Below, piece after piece: positions 7,915 through 15,813 of a stretch of DNA of 26,661 nucleotides (position 1 is its first letter; every line of letters starts with the position of its first letter). A model generated the notes under the pieces. It worked only from the letters and a program-made list of their open reading frames with translations. It did no database searches and was not told the origin of the DNA. Origin of the DNA: Chara braunii (taxonomy: Eukaryota > Streptophyta > Charophyceae > Charales > Characeae); contig BFEA01000140.1 in assembly GCA_003427395.1 (NCBI GenBank), forward strand, positions 854,044 through 880,704. The letters run 5' to 3'. Both the position numbers and the translations under genes were made by a program.

Positions 7915-8305
7915 GGGCCTCGTCAGTGGCCACACCACTCCCGACTTGGGAAAATTTTCGGGAGTGCAACCGGCAGTGAAAACCCTCTCGTGAGTGCCCA
8001 CACTACACTCTCGGCCCGGCCGAGCTCAAAGTCTGAAAATGTCACTTGCCACATATGGACACCATCAGTGTGAAGCAGTCTGGCAGAAGTCGTTTGTCCC
8101 TTCGGGCTCCACTCCGGAATCTGGGATGAAACTGGGAGGAGAGGAGGTCTTCCAAAAAAAAGCTAGCTTTGCAGGCGGTGAGTTGGGGGTTGCTCGCCAC
8201 ATTCTGACAGCTCCCCAATACAATCTGACAAGTTGAACTGGGGAGCTGGTGTGGCTATGCTGCACTCCCGAAAATGGCCAAGTTGGGAGTAGTGTGGTGA
8301 GGCCC
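7915..8305. mobile_element. GGGCCTCG-ended inverted-repeat DNA element
   Basis: The left end is GGGCCTCGTCAGTGGCCACACCACTCCCGACTTGG. The reverse complement of the right end starts GGGCCTCACCACACTACTCC and continues CAACTTGG...TTTTCGGGAGTG, which also follows in the left end. Flanks are AAA and AGA, an imperfect 3-bp pair. The internal ~280 bp has no supported gene. It belongs to the same end-family as the elements at 10.1, 10.5, 11.5 and 19.7 kb. Confidence 0.75.
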
Positions 8306-8551
8306 AGAAAGGAAAAAGAAAAAGGGCCTCGCCGGACAATGGGGACAGCTCCCTAATTCAATCTGATAAGTTGAACTTGGGAGATGGTGTGGCTATGATG
8401 CACTTCCGAAAATGGCCAAGTTGGGAGTAGTGTCGCGAGGCCCAGAAAGGAAAAAGAAAAAGGGCCTCGCTGGACAATGGGCGAAACGGAAAACGGAAAA
8501 GAAAAAGGGCCTCGCTGGACAATGGGCGAAACGGAAAACGGAAAACGAAAC
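8206..8551. repeat. tandem amplification of an element end (138-bp then 45-bp units)
   Basis: A 138-bp unit (about 8206-8343) is repeated at about 8344-8481. It covers the right end of the GGGCCTCG element and the AGAAAGGAAAAAGAAAAA spacer. A 45-bp unit starting GGGCCTCGCTGGACAATGGG is then repeated at 8462-8506 and 8507-8551. The second 138-bp unit contains a self-contained 120-bp inverted-ended segment (8324-8443). Confidence 0.82.
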
Positions 8552-9160
8552 TACTTCGTTTCTTGAAGGTATTGCCACACAGCGCACACGCGAATCCTGT
8601 CAGGAAAAACTCCTGTATGTTGTCAGAGTTGGAGTTCGCGACGTTGAGCATGTGCGCATTTCCCCCCCCGCCTGCAATGCACACGAGATTGTAGGTCCTG
8701 GAGGCGGTGTGAAACCTCACGAGTCTGGCGAGTCGGTCTGAATGGAGTCCGTCCAAAAAACTTGGACCTTAGCACGTGTCGAAAGTTGCATACCACGCAT
8801 GGACCCCACACGAATCTCAACACGAATCTCAAGACGCAGTTTCCGCAAGGGAGTTCGGGTGTGTTGTGCGGTGACGAGGCCAGAAACGAGAGTGATTCGG
8901 GGCCTGGTGAGGCCTTTTCGTCTTGTTTCTTGCACCGTCTGGCAAGCCCGAAAGGCAGTAGATTGGATCAGCAGCTATTGAAAAAATGGTTGGTCTTTGT
9001 GTTAGCGCCCCCCCCCCCACCCGGCGCCGGCATCCCTGACCACCCCTGATTAGGGGAGGGGGCAACATGCATACCCTTAATGGTGAGAGGTACCTATGCT
9101 TGCACAGGTCCCCTGTACAGGGCTTTAGGAATTGTAGTAGGTAGGTAGCTCAGCTTATTT
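8552..9160. other. no gene seen; weak inverted repeat
   Basis: CACACAGCGCACACGCGAATCC near 8576 loosely resembles the reverse complement of sequence near 8845-8870, which ends GACGAGGCC, so a diverged GGGCCTCG-type element is possible. Other content is a CACGAATCTCAA duplication near 8811-8834 and a C run at 9008-9017. The short open frames are not convincing. Confidence 0.35.
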
Positions 9161-9162
9161 TG

Positions 9163-9447
9163 GTAGCGTCACAAAAACTGAGAAGGGAAATTTGTCTGGT
9201 GCCCCTGTAATTTCCATTATTTTGCATGCGCCCCTCCGACGGCCGATTTATCCTGTCACGCCCCTCCGACGATGATCAAATTTCCCATAAATCCCGTTGG
9301 CCCTAAAATATTTTTGTTACGCCCCTCCTGTACCCATTCTAAATTTGTAGTATGCCCCTACCGGATAGCCAAAAATTGTCCATATGCCCCTACCGGTAGG
9401 GTGCATCTTTTCAGCACCTCTATGGCAGCACGCATGGCGGCTACTTC

Positions 9448-9537
<90 letters not shown>

Positions 9538-9538
9538 N

Positions 9539-9603
<65 letters not shown>

Positions 9604-9645
9604 TCACTCACACAGTCATTTTTTGTGGTAGCGTCACAAAAACTG
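9163..9645. repeat. GCCCCT-rich repeat flanked by TGGTAGCGTCACAAAAACTG
   Basis: TGGTAGCGTCACAAAAACTG occurs near 9161-9180 and again near 9627-9646 as a direct repeat. Between them, CGCCCCTCC or TGCCCCTACCGG recurs several times (9229-9407). GAAATTTGTCTGGTGCCCCTGTAATTTCC near 9188 is the inverse of the ATGGAAATTACAGGG...CCAGACAAATTT motifs at 9.83-9.93 kb, indicating a larger, degraded inverted repeat. Confidence 0.55.
9451..9601. repeat. (TC)n then (CA)n microsatellite with one N
   Basis: TC repeat at about 9451-9497 joins a CA repeat to 9601; an N at 9538 marks an unresolved base. Confidence 0.95.
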
Positions 9646-9825
9646 TGAGGGCCTGATGGAAAGATGTGTGCCGTTCATGAGGGCATATCGTGCAGGGCCC
9701 AGGGAAATGGGAATAGTGGTCCCGTTAGGGCACCGTGGAAAGCTGTGCCCCTTGCTGACAGGGATATGGAGGAAAGTTCAGAGGCCCCAGGGGCACGACA
9801 GCGTCAGAGGGGCACGAGGCAAAAT

Positions 9826-9980
9826 CATGGAAATCACAGGGGCGCCAGACAAATTTTCCGAAAAGGAAAAGAAACAGAAAGCGAATTTCGAAAAGGAAAA
9901 CCCATGGAAATTACAGGGTCACCAGACAAATTTTCTTACAAGGAAAAGAAACGGAAAACGAATTTCAAAAAGGAAAACCC
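9826..9980. repeat. 77-bp tandem duplication
   Basis: CATGGAAATCACAGGGGCGC (9826) and CATGGAAATTACAGGGTCAC (9903) begin two similar 77-bp units, each continuing into CAGACAAATTTTC and A/G-rich sequence. Confidence 0.8.
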
Positions 9981-10097
9981 TATGGACAAACGTCCAACGA
10001 TCGGATACAGTCCTTTGGATGGACTGATTTGTTTGTTATTATAGACAGTCAGCTTGGCTGCTTCTAGGTCAGACTCTCTGTAAGTTTGTCACATGAG

Positions 10098-11363
10098 GGG
10101 CCTTGCTGCACTACGTTACACATGAAAATATTCAAGAGTGCGTCTAGCACTGTCAGACTCCCGGATCGGCCTCAAGTGCTGTCGTCGCTGCACTTACTTC
10201 GGACTCCGGACTCTCGACTCTCGTGAGCGTTCTCGACACTGAAAATACACTACATGACAGGGCAGGAGACTGGAGGCCAGCTCTCGAATTCGCAAACCGC
10301 ACGAAGGGTCCTGTCGGCCTCGTTTGAAAAAAACGCCCCTGCAGGCGGGAACTGTGGAAGCTTCAAGAGCCCGTCCAAAGGGCCGTTTCTGACACCTATT
10401 GAAGCTCCGGATCAAGAGCACTTTTCCACAGTTAGTGCAGCCATGACTCAGGGCCTCGCTGCACTACGCTAGACTCTCGAAATATTTCGAGAGTTCGTCT
10501 AGCATTGTCAGAGAGGCGAGACTCTCGAAATAGCCGCCTTCACTGCACTTACTCTATAAACTGTCACACTTAGCCTAGATGAACTCTCCAAATCCTGCGC
10601 ATCATCCCACTCGACAGAAGAGCTGCACCACTGCGCTAGGGGACCAAGTCTGGTCGCCGGGACAGAACTGCCATTTCGTCAAAATGGACATCTTTTATTT
10701 TTTTAACGAAATTGAAACCGAGTTTTTTTGGCCCAAACCTTATCAAAATTTGCTGTTCCTGAGGGTCCGGCGTTTGTAAAATGCTGGACCCCCTGGCTGT
10801 ACATGGACCAAGCTTGAGACCAGGTACCTCCAGGCAGTCCTGCCTGGAGGTGCCTGGTCTCAAGCTACGTCCACGTACAGCGAGGGGGTCCAGCGTTTGG
10901 ACCCTCAGGAACAGCAAATTTTGACGAGTTTTCGGCCAAAAAAGTCGGTTTCAATTTCGTTCAAAAAATAAAAAATGTCCATTTTGACGAAATGGTCGTT
11001 ACAGGAGGTCCACTCTCAAAAAACGAGCCCGTCGGCGGGCAACTCCCGAGGACACTTGTGAATTCCTATTTTGCAGGCGGGCTACTCTCAACGTTTCGAG
11101 AGTGGCGATATAGAGTGCCCGCTGACAGCTCTCGATCGGGTTTCGAGAGTTTTCCGATCGAGAGCAAGTGCAGCGACGTCCCACTCTCAAAAATTCGAGA
11201 GTCTAGAGTAGTGCAGCGAGGCCCTCACTCTTGACGTTTTCAAGAGTGAATCTGACAGCTCTTGAATCAAGTTGAATGGAAATTCAGCACGCTGCGTCAA
11301 GAGTTAGTGCAGCGGTGATGAACCCTTGATTTCTCAAGATGCAAGAGTAGTGCAGCGAGGCCC
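10098..11363. mobile_element. GGGCC-ended DNA element, outer member of a nested pair
   Basis: The left end GGGCCTTGCTGCACTACGTT matches the reverse complement of the right end (GGGCCTCGCTGCACTACTCT). Both ends are flanked by GAG (10095-10097 and 11364-11366), a 3-bp target duplication. A second element (10451-11224) is inserted inside it; removing that insertion and its 3-bp duplication leaves about 489 bp. The interior is rich in CTCTCGA/CTTGAA-type short inverted repeats and has no supported gene. The 3-bp duplication and GGGCC start fit the PIF/Harbinger group, though the TSD sequence is not the usual TWA. Confidence 0.8.
10451..11224. mobile_element. 774-bp near-complete palindromic (foldback) element
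   Basis: The ends GGGCCTCGCTGCACTACGCT and (reverse complement) GGGCCTCGCTGCACTACTCT continue together through AGACTCTCGAA. Flanks are TCA on both sides (10448-10450, 11225-11227). The middle (about 10665-11012) is a long inverted repeat with arms of about 170 bp and a 4-nt centre, GTCC, at 10837-10840, which is also the centre of the element. It includes CTGTTCCTGAGGGTCC and GCTTGAGACCAGG and their complements. No protein is encoded. Confidence 0.88.
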
Positions 11364-11476
11364 GAGGTGTATACAGTGTATAGATGGTGAACGCTGATTT
11401 GGTATTTGTTCCTCTCTGGTCTTGTGGGTACTTTCCTGAGATTACGATTGATACCACTGCCCTTGAAGAGGATCTG

Positions 11477-11607
11477 GGGCCTCCCCACACCACTCTGGAA
11501 ATGTGAAAAAGACAAAAAATTGACGGGTGCATCTGGCCATGTTCTAGCGGGAAGTTCATTCTCATTTTGCACATTTTGAGAGTGGTGTGGCGACACTGGC
11601 GAGGCCC
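11477..11607. mobile_element. 131-bp GGGCCTC MITE
   Basis: The left end GGGCCTCCCCACACCACTCT and the reverse complement of the right end (GGGCCTCGCCAGTGTCGCCACACCACTCT) agree apart from a short insertion. Flanks are CTG on both sides (11474-11476, 11608-11610). The inner part (GGCCATGTTCTAGCGGGAAG, TTTTGCACATTTTGAGAGT) is shared with the element at 26.45-26.64 kb. Confidence 0.83.
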
Positions 11608-11621
11608 CTGTCCTGTAGGTC

Positions 11622-12036
11622 GTACACGGGATAATTGGTGGAAAGCGCCAGCCCGAAACCTTATTTTCTTTTTTTGTTCTTTTCTTTTTGTGAAAGCCAG
11701 CTGTCCCTGTGGGATTTTTTCTGACACCTCTAGCTTAAAGTCCTGATCTTCTTGGCTCGCCCAAACTTTTTTCATGGGGCAAAAACGGCCTACCGGAAAA
11801 TGAATCTGGAGCAGATACAGGACCAGGTTCATGATCCGGTATGAAGGGGCCAAAGGTCCTGTCAGTGACCCAATCTCCACCTTCAGATTTTAGCATCCTA
11901 CAGGCTACAGCCTGTGTACCCCGTGGGCCTTTCTTGCCAAATGGGAAAAGTTTGGGTGCGCGAAAAGAACAAAAAGGTTAACAAAAAGGTTTCCGCGTGG
12001 GTGCTTTCCACCAATGATCCCATGATCCCACGGTAC
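11622..12036. mobile_element. 415-bp foldback-type inverted repeat
   Basis: GTACACGGGATAATTGGTGG...AAAGC (11622-11646) pairs with GTGCTTTCCACCAATGATCC...GGTAC (12001-12036). Further in, GCCCAAACTTTTTTCATGGGG (near 11759) pairs with AAATGGGAAAAGTTTGGGTG (near 11939). Arms carry indels. No coding content is convincing. Confidence 0.65.
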
Positions 12037-12151
12037 ACTCTTATGTATCCATGAATACAGGTGACTCGTCAAACCTGGATGATGACTGGAGACTGCCACT
12101 GCAGACAGCGAATGAAATCACAAATGATTGGCGGTAAATTTGCATTAGATT

Positions 12152-12172
12152 AAAAAAAAAAAAAAAAAAAAA
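12152..12172. repeat. poly(A) tract
   Basis: 21 consecutive A. The flanks (12037-12383) hold no recognisable gene. Confidence 0.85.
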
Positions 12173-12383
12173 CCATTCCATTCCATTATATGCCAGAATT
12201 CGGGTCCCGAGTCCGTTACATTTACGCCACAGTCTTTTTGGGCTGGGCGAGGGACTCTCGGCCAGCCCGATCCCAACCGCGCCCAGAAAAAGGGCATGAT
12301 AGTGAAGGAGGTTTTTGAATCTCCAGCTGTACATCCATAATCTATCCCTTCTCACCTGCTTCCTGAAAACCCCATCACTCAAA

Positions 12384-12392
12384 GTCCATCTA
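12384..12392. repeat. target-site duplication, left copy, of U6 retrocopy 2
   Basis: GTCCATCTA directly before the U6 start; the same nine bases are at 12506-12514. The match extends two bases into the U6 start (GT), so the true limit is ambiguous. Confidence 0.8.
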
Positions 12393-12410
12393 GTCCTTCG
12401 GGACATCCGT

Positions 12411-12442
<32 letters not shown>

Positions 12443-12489
12443 GGCCTCTGCGCAAAGATGACACGCATAAATCGAGGAATGGTCCAAAT
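12393..12489 (+). pseudogene. U6: U6 snRNA retro-pseudogene (copy 2)
   Basis: Full-length U6-like sequence of 97 bp: GTCCTTCGGGACATCC, TTAAAATTGGAACGATACAG, an intact ACAGAGA box (12426-12432), AGC triad (12438-12440), GATGACACGCATAAATCGAG and AATGGTCC. Compared with copy 1 it lacks the GAT duplication but has CCTCTGCGCAAAG in place of CCCCTGCGCAAGG. It runs into an A-rich tail (AAATAAATAAATGAAAAAAG) without a T-run terminator, and no TATA box is evident upstream. A direct repeat, GTCCATCTA, at 12384-12392 and 12506-12514 flanks copy and tail. A retroposed copy, probably silent. Confidence 0.92.
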
Positions 12490-12505
12490 AAATAAATGAA
12501 AAAAG

Positions 12506-12514
12506 GTCCATCTA
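12506..12514. repeat. target-site duplication, right copy, of U6 retrocopy 2
   Basis: Repeats 12384-12392 after the A-rich tail. Confidence 0.8.
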
Positions 12515-12921
12515 GTAAGTCTATCCTGGAACAAACCCATCCTTGTCCTTTATGCCTCTCCCCATGAGCCCATGAAAGTACTATACAAAAAAGGCCGAAA
12601 ACTGCAGTCTTGGTGGGAGGTCCTGTGGTGCCTCATTGTCTTCATTGTTACCTGCCGGCCCCGGAGAAAAGCCCCCCCCATCTGCACCCAAACCACCTCA
12701 TGACCTTAGCCAAAAACCCTTTCATTTCCTTCTTTTTATCTACCCTTTCCTTTCTTTTTGTTCAGCGTAGGGCAGTTGGCATTCCATCTCAAGAGCGCAG
12801 GTACCAACCCTCCTCAGCTCATGGTTAACGACTGAGAGTATCCGGGAGACCTTTATGGTACCCAGTCACACAGGCGTCACCCTCCGTCTTGCATAACAAT
12901 TTTTGTATCCCCCTACTATCC
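12515..12921. other. no gene or element seen
   Basis: Mixed sequence with short C and T runs. The short open frames show no recognisable domain. Confidence 0.4.
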
Positions 12922-13032
12922 CTACCGTCTTCACCCGAATAGAACGCCCGGTCATTGTAGCTGCATTTGGCCCAACTTTCAGTCCGGATGCAGCGATAAT
13001 GACCGGATGTTCTATTGGGGTGAAGACAATAG
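12922..13032. mobile_element. CTACCGTC-family MITE, copy C
   Basis: The left arm CTACCGTCTTCACCCGAATA...GGTCATT pairs with AATGACCGG...GGGGTGAAGACAATAG at the right. The centre (AGCTGCATTTGG, CCGGATGCAGCG) is itself self-complementary, so the whole 111 bp folds into one hairpin. Same family as copies A and B. Confidence 0.88.
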
Positions 13033-13191
13033 TGGTGCTAGCTCTTTCACTCAATTAGGATGATCGTAGTTAGGGTTGCGGTTAATGGTTTCCCGAGATC
13101 TTTGTGACAGTGTTCTGCCCACTTTAGCTCTGTTTTTCGGGCTTCACTATCAGGGCTCCCTATGTGCTGATAATCACTGATTCCCTTTGTC

Positions 13192-13311
13192 AAACCATTA
13201 GTACCTACCGCATTTTTCGTACCCCCAGCCTCGAATAAATTTGGATTGGAGGGGCAGGCCGATAAGTCTTCTGCGTTAACGGCCACCCCGACCGGTAGGT
13301 ACTGGTGGTTT
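13192..13311. mobile_element. 120-bp AAACCA-ended inverted repeat
   Basis: AAACCATTAGTACCTACCG (13192-13210) pairs with CGGTAGGTACTGGTGGTTT (13293-13311) with two mismatches. The ends resemble those of the element at 24.33-24.55 kb. A weaker outer pairing (AATCAGTGAT with GTCAGTGATG on the flanks) suggests insertion into an older inverted repeat. Confidence 0.7.
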
Positions 13312-13490
13312 GCTCAGCCGAACAACTGGGCAGTCAGTGATGTAATGGACGCTGGGTCCGTTTGCCAGCATGTATTGAGTGGAAAGAGTCCATCGGCTTT
13401 TTCTTATTCTTTTGCATTTCTCAAAAACGAGAAAAGGTCCAACGATCCCCATAGGTCGCACTAGGCACATGGAGAGGCGAGGCGCGGCGC

Positions 13491-13580
13491 CTACCGTCGA
13501 TACCCGAATAGAACACCCGGTCTTTATTGCTCAGTGTGTCTAGACCAAGAGCTGCACCCAAAAAACAGAGCTGTAATGAC
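13491..13580. mobile_element. CTACCGTC-family MITE, degraded copy D
   Basis: CTACCGTCGATACCCGAATA GAACACCCGGTC at the left is a family end; only GAGCTGTAATGACGG near 13567 remains of the right arm. Confidence 0.6.
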
Positions 13581-13755
13581 GGAGAGCTAACTAAGTCTTG
13601 AAGTCCCACCGGGCCATCAACCAAGTCTCGACCTTGGTTTCTAGTACCATGGGACCGGCGCGGGTTCCTGTCATCCGACCTCAAGATGTTGGCAGGGCTA
13701 CAGGGACACACTGCAGCCACACTGAAAAATACTCGAAACTAAGCCTAAACACCCA

Positions 13756-13910
13756 CTACTGTCTTCACCCGAAAAGAACACCCGGTCAAGTACCAGGGTG
13801 CTGTTTCGCTGGATATCCATCCAGGCAGAACGGCTTGCATGCGAGCCCTGTTTTGCCCGAATGGGTATCCATTGAAATGGCACCCCGGTGTTTCCTGAGA
13901 GTCACGGTAG
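13756..13910. mobile_element. CTACTGTC-ended palindromic element with a different core (copy E)
   Basis: The left end CTACTGTCTTCACCCGAAAAGAACACC is a clear relative of the CTACCGTC MITEs. The right end (GTGTTTCCTGAGAGTCACGGTAG) is its diverged complement. The core is unrelated to copies A-C: GGGTGCTGTTTCGCTGGATATCC pairs with GGGTATCCATTGAAATGGCACCCC around a GGCTTGCATGCGAGCC centre (13832-13847). Confidence 0.75.
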
Positions 13911-13984
13911 CATGCACGCCGCGTTTCTGAAAAAAAACGTTTTACTGGTGGTCTAATCCTCAAACCTAAACGTGGCTGGTCTCA

Positions 13985-14340
13985 CAACCCCCTATGCTAG
14001 CTAGGGTTACAGGGCACCACCATGCGCTCGTACCGACCAGCCTGGTATAGACAGCGAGGAGTGCCTTCCTCCCTCGACAGCTCCCATTAGCCGGATGCCC
14101 CTAGGTGGCAACGGGTGCGTCGAGCGTGGTGATTCTGCCTTCCTCCCTCGACAGAGCTCCCCAAGCCTCACTTTCCCCTAGGTTACAGAGCAACGCTCCA
14201 GCACCGGCTTGCGTTGTCCCAACCACCTCCTTCTGACCTACTGACGAAGACTAACGCCCTTTCCCTGTTACACCCCCCCTACGAACTTCCCACCCGTCAT
14301 GCGAATCATCTGCTTCCCTTAATCGTCTGGCTCTTTTGGC
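13985..14340 (-). repeat. CCCTGTAAC-monomer repeat cluster (copy at 14.0 kb)
   Basis: Reverse-orientation monomers GGTTACAGGGCACCACC (14003) and AGGTTACAGAGCAACGCTCC (14179), separated by TGCCTTCCTCCCTCGACAG repeats. Order and sequence closely parallel 20.31-20.60 kb. Non-coding. Confidence 0.7.
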
Positions 14341-14378
14341 TACCTGCTAAAAAAGTTTAAAATATAAAACCTAATTGA

Positions 14379-14503
14379 TACCCAAGAGCCTCGCTCAGTG
14401 GGTACACCCATGAACTGTTGAAAATACAGACCGGTCCCGTGTTCGAATCCAGATGATGGAACTTATGAGTGTAGTTGTAAAACCAACTATTAAAAAAAAA
14501 AAA
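14379..14503 (+). mobile_element. tRNA-derived SINE with poly(A) tail
   Basis: A-box-like TCGCTCAGTGGGTA (14391-14404) and an exact B box GTTCGAATCC (14441-14450) at tRNA spacing give an internal Pol III promoter. A non-tRNA body (GATGATGG...AACCAACTATT) and a 13-A tail follow. ACCTAATTGA (14369-14378) and ACCTAGTTGA (14505-14514) form a target duplication with one mismatch. Stems expected of a functional tRNA are not preserved. Such elements use a partner LINE's enzymes. Confidence 0.8.
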
Positions 14504-14559
14504 GACCTAGTTGACAATTTGCAAAGCAGTCAAGGAGACTATAACAACCCTACTCAGGC

Positions 14560-14810
14560 TCACCAACGCAATCATATTCTCTGCCTGAGTCTGCCCAGCC
14601 TCACACCCCCACCGCTAGGTTACAGGGCAACACAACTCACTCCGACTCCAACCGGCATCCTCCAAGCAGCAACCCTTGATTATTCAGTGAGATGGCCACC
14701 CCTAAGCATCTATAGATCTCTCTACCAGGCCTCATTCTCCCGCTTTGCAGGTTCCAGGGCAACATCCAAGCACCGACCAGCGTCGTTCTGGCATCGAAAA
14801 AACGCAGATC
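14560..14810 (-). repeat. CCCTGTAAC-monomer repeat cluster (copy at 14.6 kb)
   Basis: Two reverse-orientation monomers, GTTACAGGGCAACACAACTC (near 14620) and GTTCCAGGGCAACATCCAAG (near 14751), each leading to an ACC(A)GCGTCGT or CCGGCATCC segment. It matches 19.09-19.30 kb in order, and 17.2 and 23.3 kb in the opposite orientation. Confidence 0.72.
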
Positions 14811-15149
14811 CGCAATTACGACAACAACAGCAACACCTAAGAAGATTTGCTAACAGTCTCCAATGATAAAAAACCTTAATATCCAGAAACACGAATTGGA
14901 ACATGGAAAATCACATCAAAGTTTGAAACAAAATCATCAAAGTAACCAAGGTCGTTAGATTAGGCAGAATTCATCATGAATCGTGACAAACTAGAAGATC
15001 GATCTACGATGAAATTGATAAAACCTAAATGAAATATTATTAGAATTTACGAATAGGATGTCCGAGTAGGACTTTTGATCGAATTTTTGAAGATCAACAT
15101 CATGAATTGCAGTTCAGGCAAAGTATACAATGAGTAGGGTGCAGGTTTT
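14811..15149. other. A/T-rich stretch without a gene
   Basis: Low-GC sequence between the monomer cluster and the GC hairpin. The matching interval at 22.96-23.27 kb has the same relative position, so it is probably an internal part of the composite repeat. Confidence 0.4.
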
Positions 15150-15179
15150 GGGCGCAGCGCTACCGGGAGCGCTGCGCCC
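15150..15179. other. GC-rich 12-bp hairpin (copy 1)
   Basis: GGGCGCAGCGCT (15150-15161), loop ACCGGG, AGCGCTGCGCCC (15168-15179): a perfect 12-bp stem. Related hairpins lie at 22222-22249 and 22931-22957. Confidence 0.85.
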
Positions 15180-15225
15180 CGGCAGCATCAAGCATCAATC
15201 ATCAATCAAGGTAACCGCCACGGAG

Positions 15226-15311
15226 AGGAGCCGCGCGCGCTGGAAAACTGCACGTAGCAAGGAAAATAGCGCGCGCGCGCTCGACGATTGCGCGCGATTG
15301 GGTGCGCGCCC
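15226..15311. repeat. GCGCGC-rich alternating purine-pyrimidine tract
   Basis: Several GCGCGC runs (for example AGCGCGCGCGCTCG) lie close together, a Z-DNA-type sequence. Confidence 0.6.
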
Positions 15312-15492
15312 TGAGCTGAAAATTGGACCATCGATGGTCTATGTCGAGGAGCTGAGGTGGTCTATGTTTCAGATGAAATGGTTCAGTGGATCATGAGATA
15401 TCGAAGATTTAGGGCGCGCCATGAAATTCGAGTGTGTAGGGCGATGAGGACGACGGAGGCAGGGGACTGCGCCTAGCACACGCGCCGTGAGC

Positions 15493-15813
15493 CTAGGTCC
15501 CGGTCTTCGCCACGTCACTGGTTGACGTGTCCAGGGGATCGCCCCGTTTTACGGGGTCCACGCAAGATTCCCGCGCCGCCACGTAGCAAGGTGAAGTGGC
15601 AACAAGGTGCTTGAGAGAGATCGCAGTGGAGATAGCCCAAGGTGACATGAAAGTGTGTAATTCATAGTCTGAAGTACGCCAAGCTTGCAGATCGGAGTTA
15701 TCACAGCATGGAGCGCGGTCCGTCATCAAGCTCGAGTTCGTCAACACTATCAACAAGTCGTCATCAAGATTACTAGTCATCATCACTTGCGGTAAAGCGA
15801 TCGTCATCAACAT
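15493..15813 (-). CDS. open frame of unknown function next to the acidic-repeat remnant
   Basis: A 106-codon frame with ordinary amino-acid composition (for example SNLDDDLLIVLTNSSLMTD, then DTSTSDVAKTGT at its end). It overlaps, in another frame, the end of the acidic remnant (stop at 15773-15775), so a frameshift joining the two is possible. I recognise no domain. It could be chance. Confidence 0.25.
   Translation of the reverse strand: MLMTIALPQVMMTSNLDDDLLIVLTNSSLMTDRAPCCDNSDLQAWRTSDYELHTFMSPWAISTAISLKHLVATSPCYVAARESCVDPVKRGDPLDTSTSDVAKTGT

Noticed and set aside
9272-9656. Ser-Leu then His-Thr repeat frames
   Set aside because: Product of the (TC)n and (CA)n microsatellites with an N.
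11284-11880. 198-codon minus frame
   Set aside because: It crosses two unrelated inverted-repeat elements and the end of a third, with no domain; more likely chance.
4111-12489. Functional U6 snRNA genes
   Set aside because: Both well-preserved copies lack a T-run terminator and an upstream TATA-like element, end in A-rich tails and sit between target-site duplications, so they are retrocopies.
6943-14503. True tRNA genes at 6.9 kb (minus) and 14.4 kb (plus)
   Set aside because: A and B boxes are present, but acceptor and T stems do not pair and the 14.4 kb copy has a SINE body, poly(A) and a target-site duplication.
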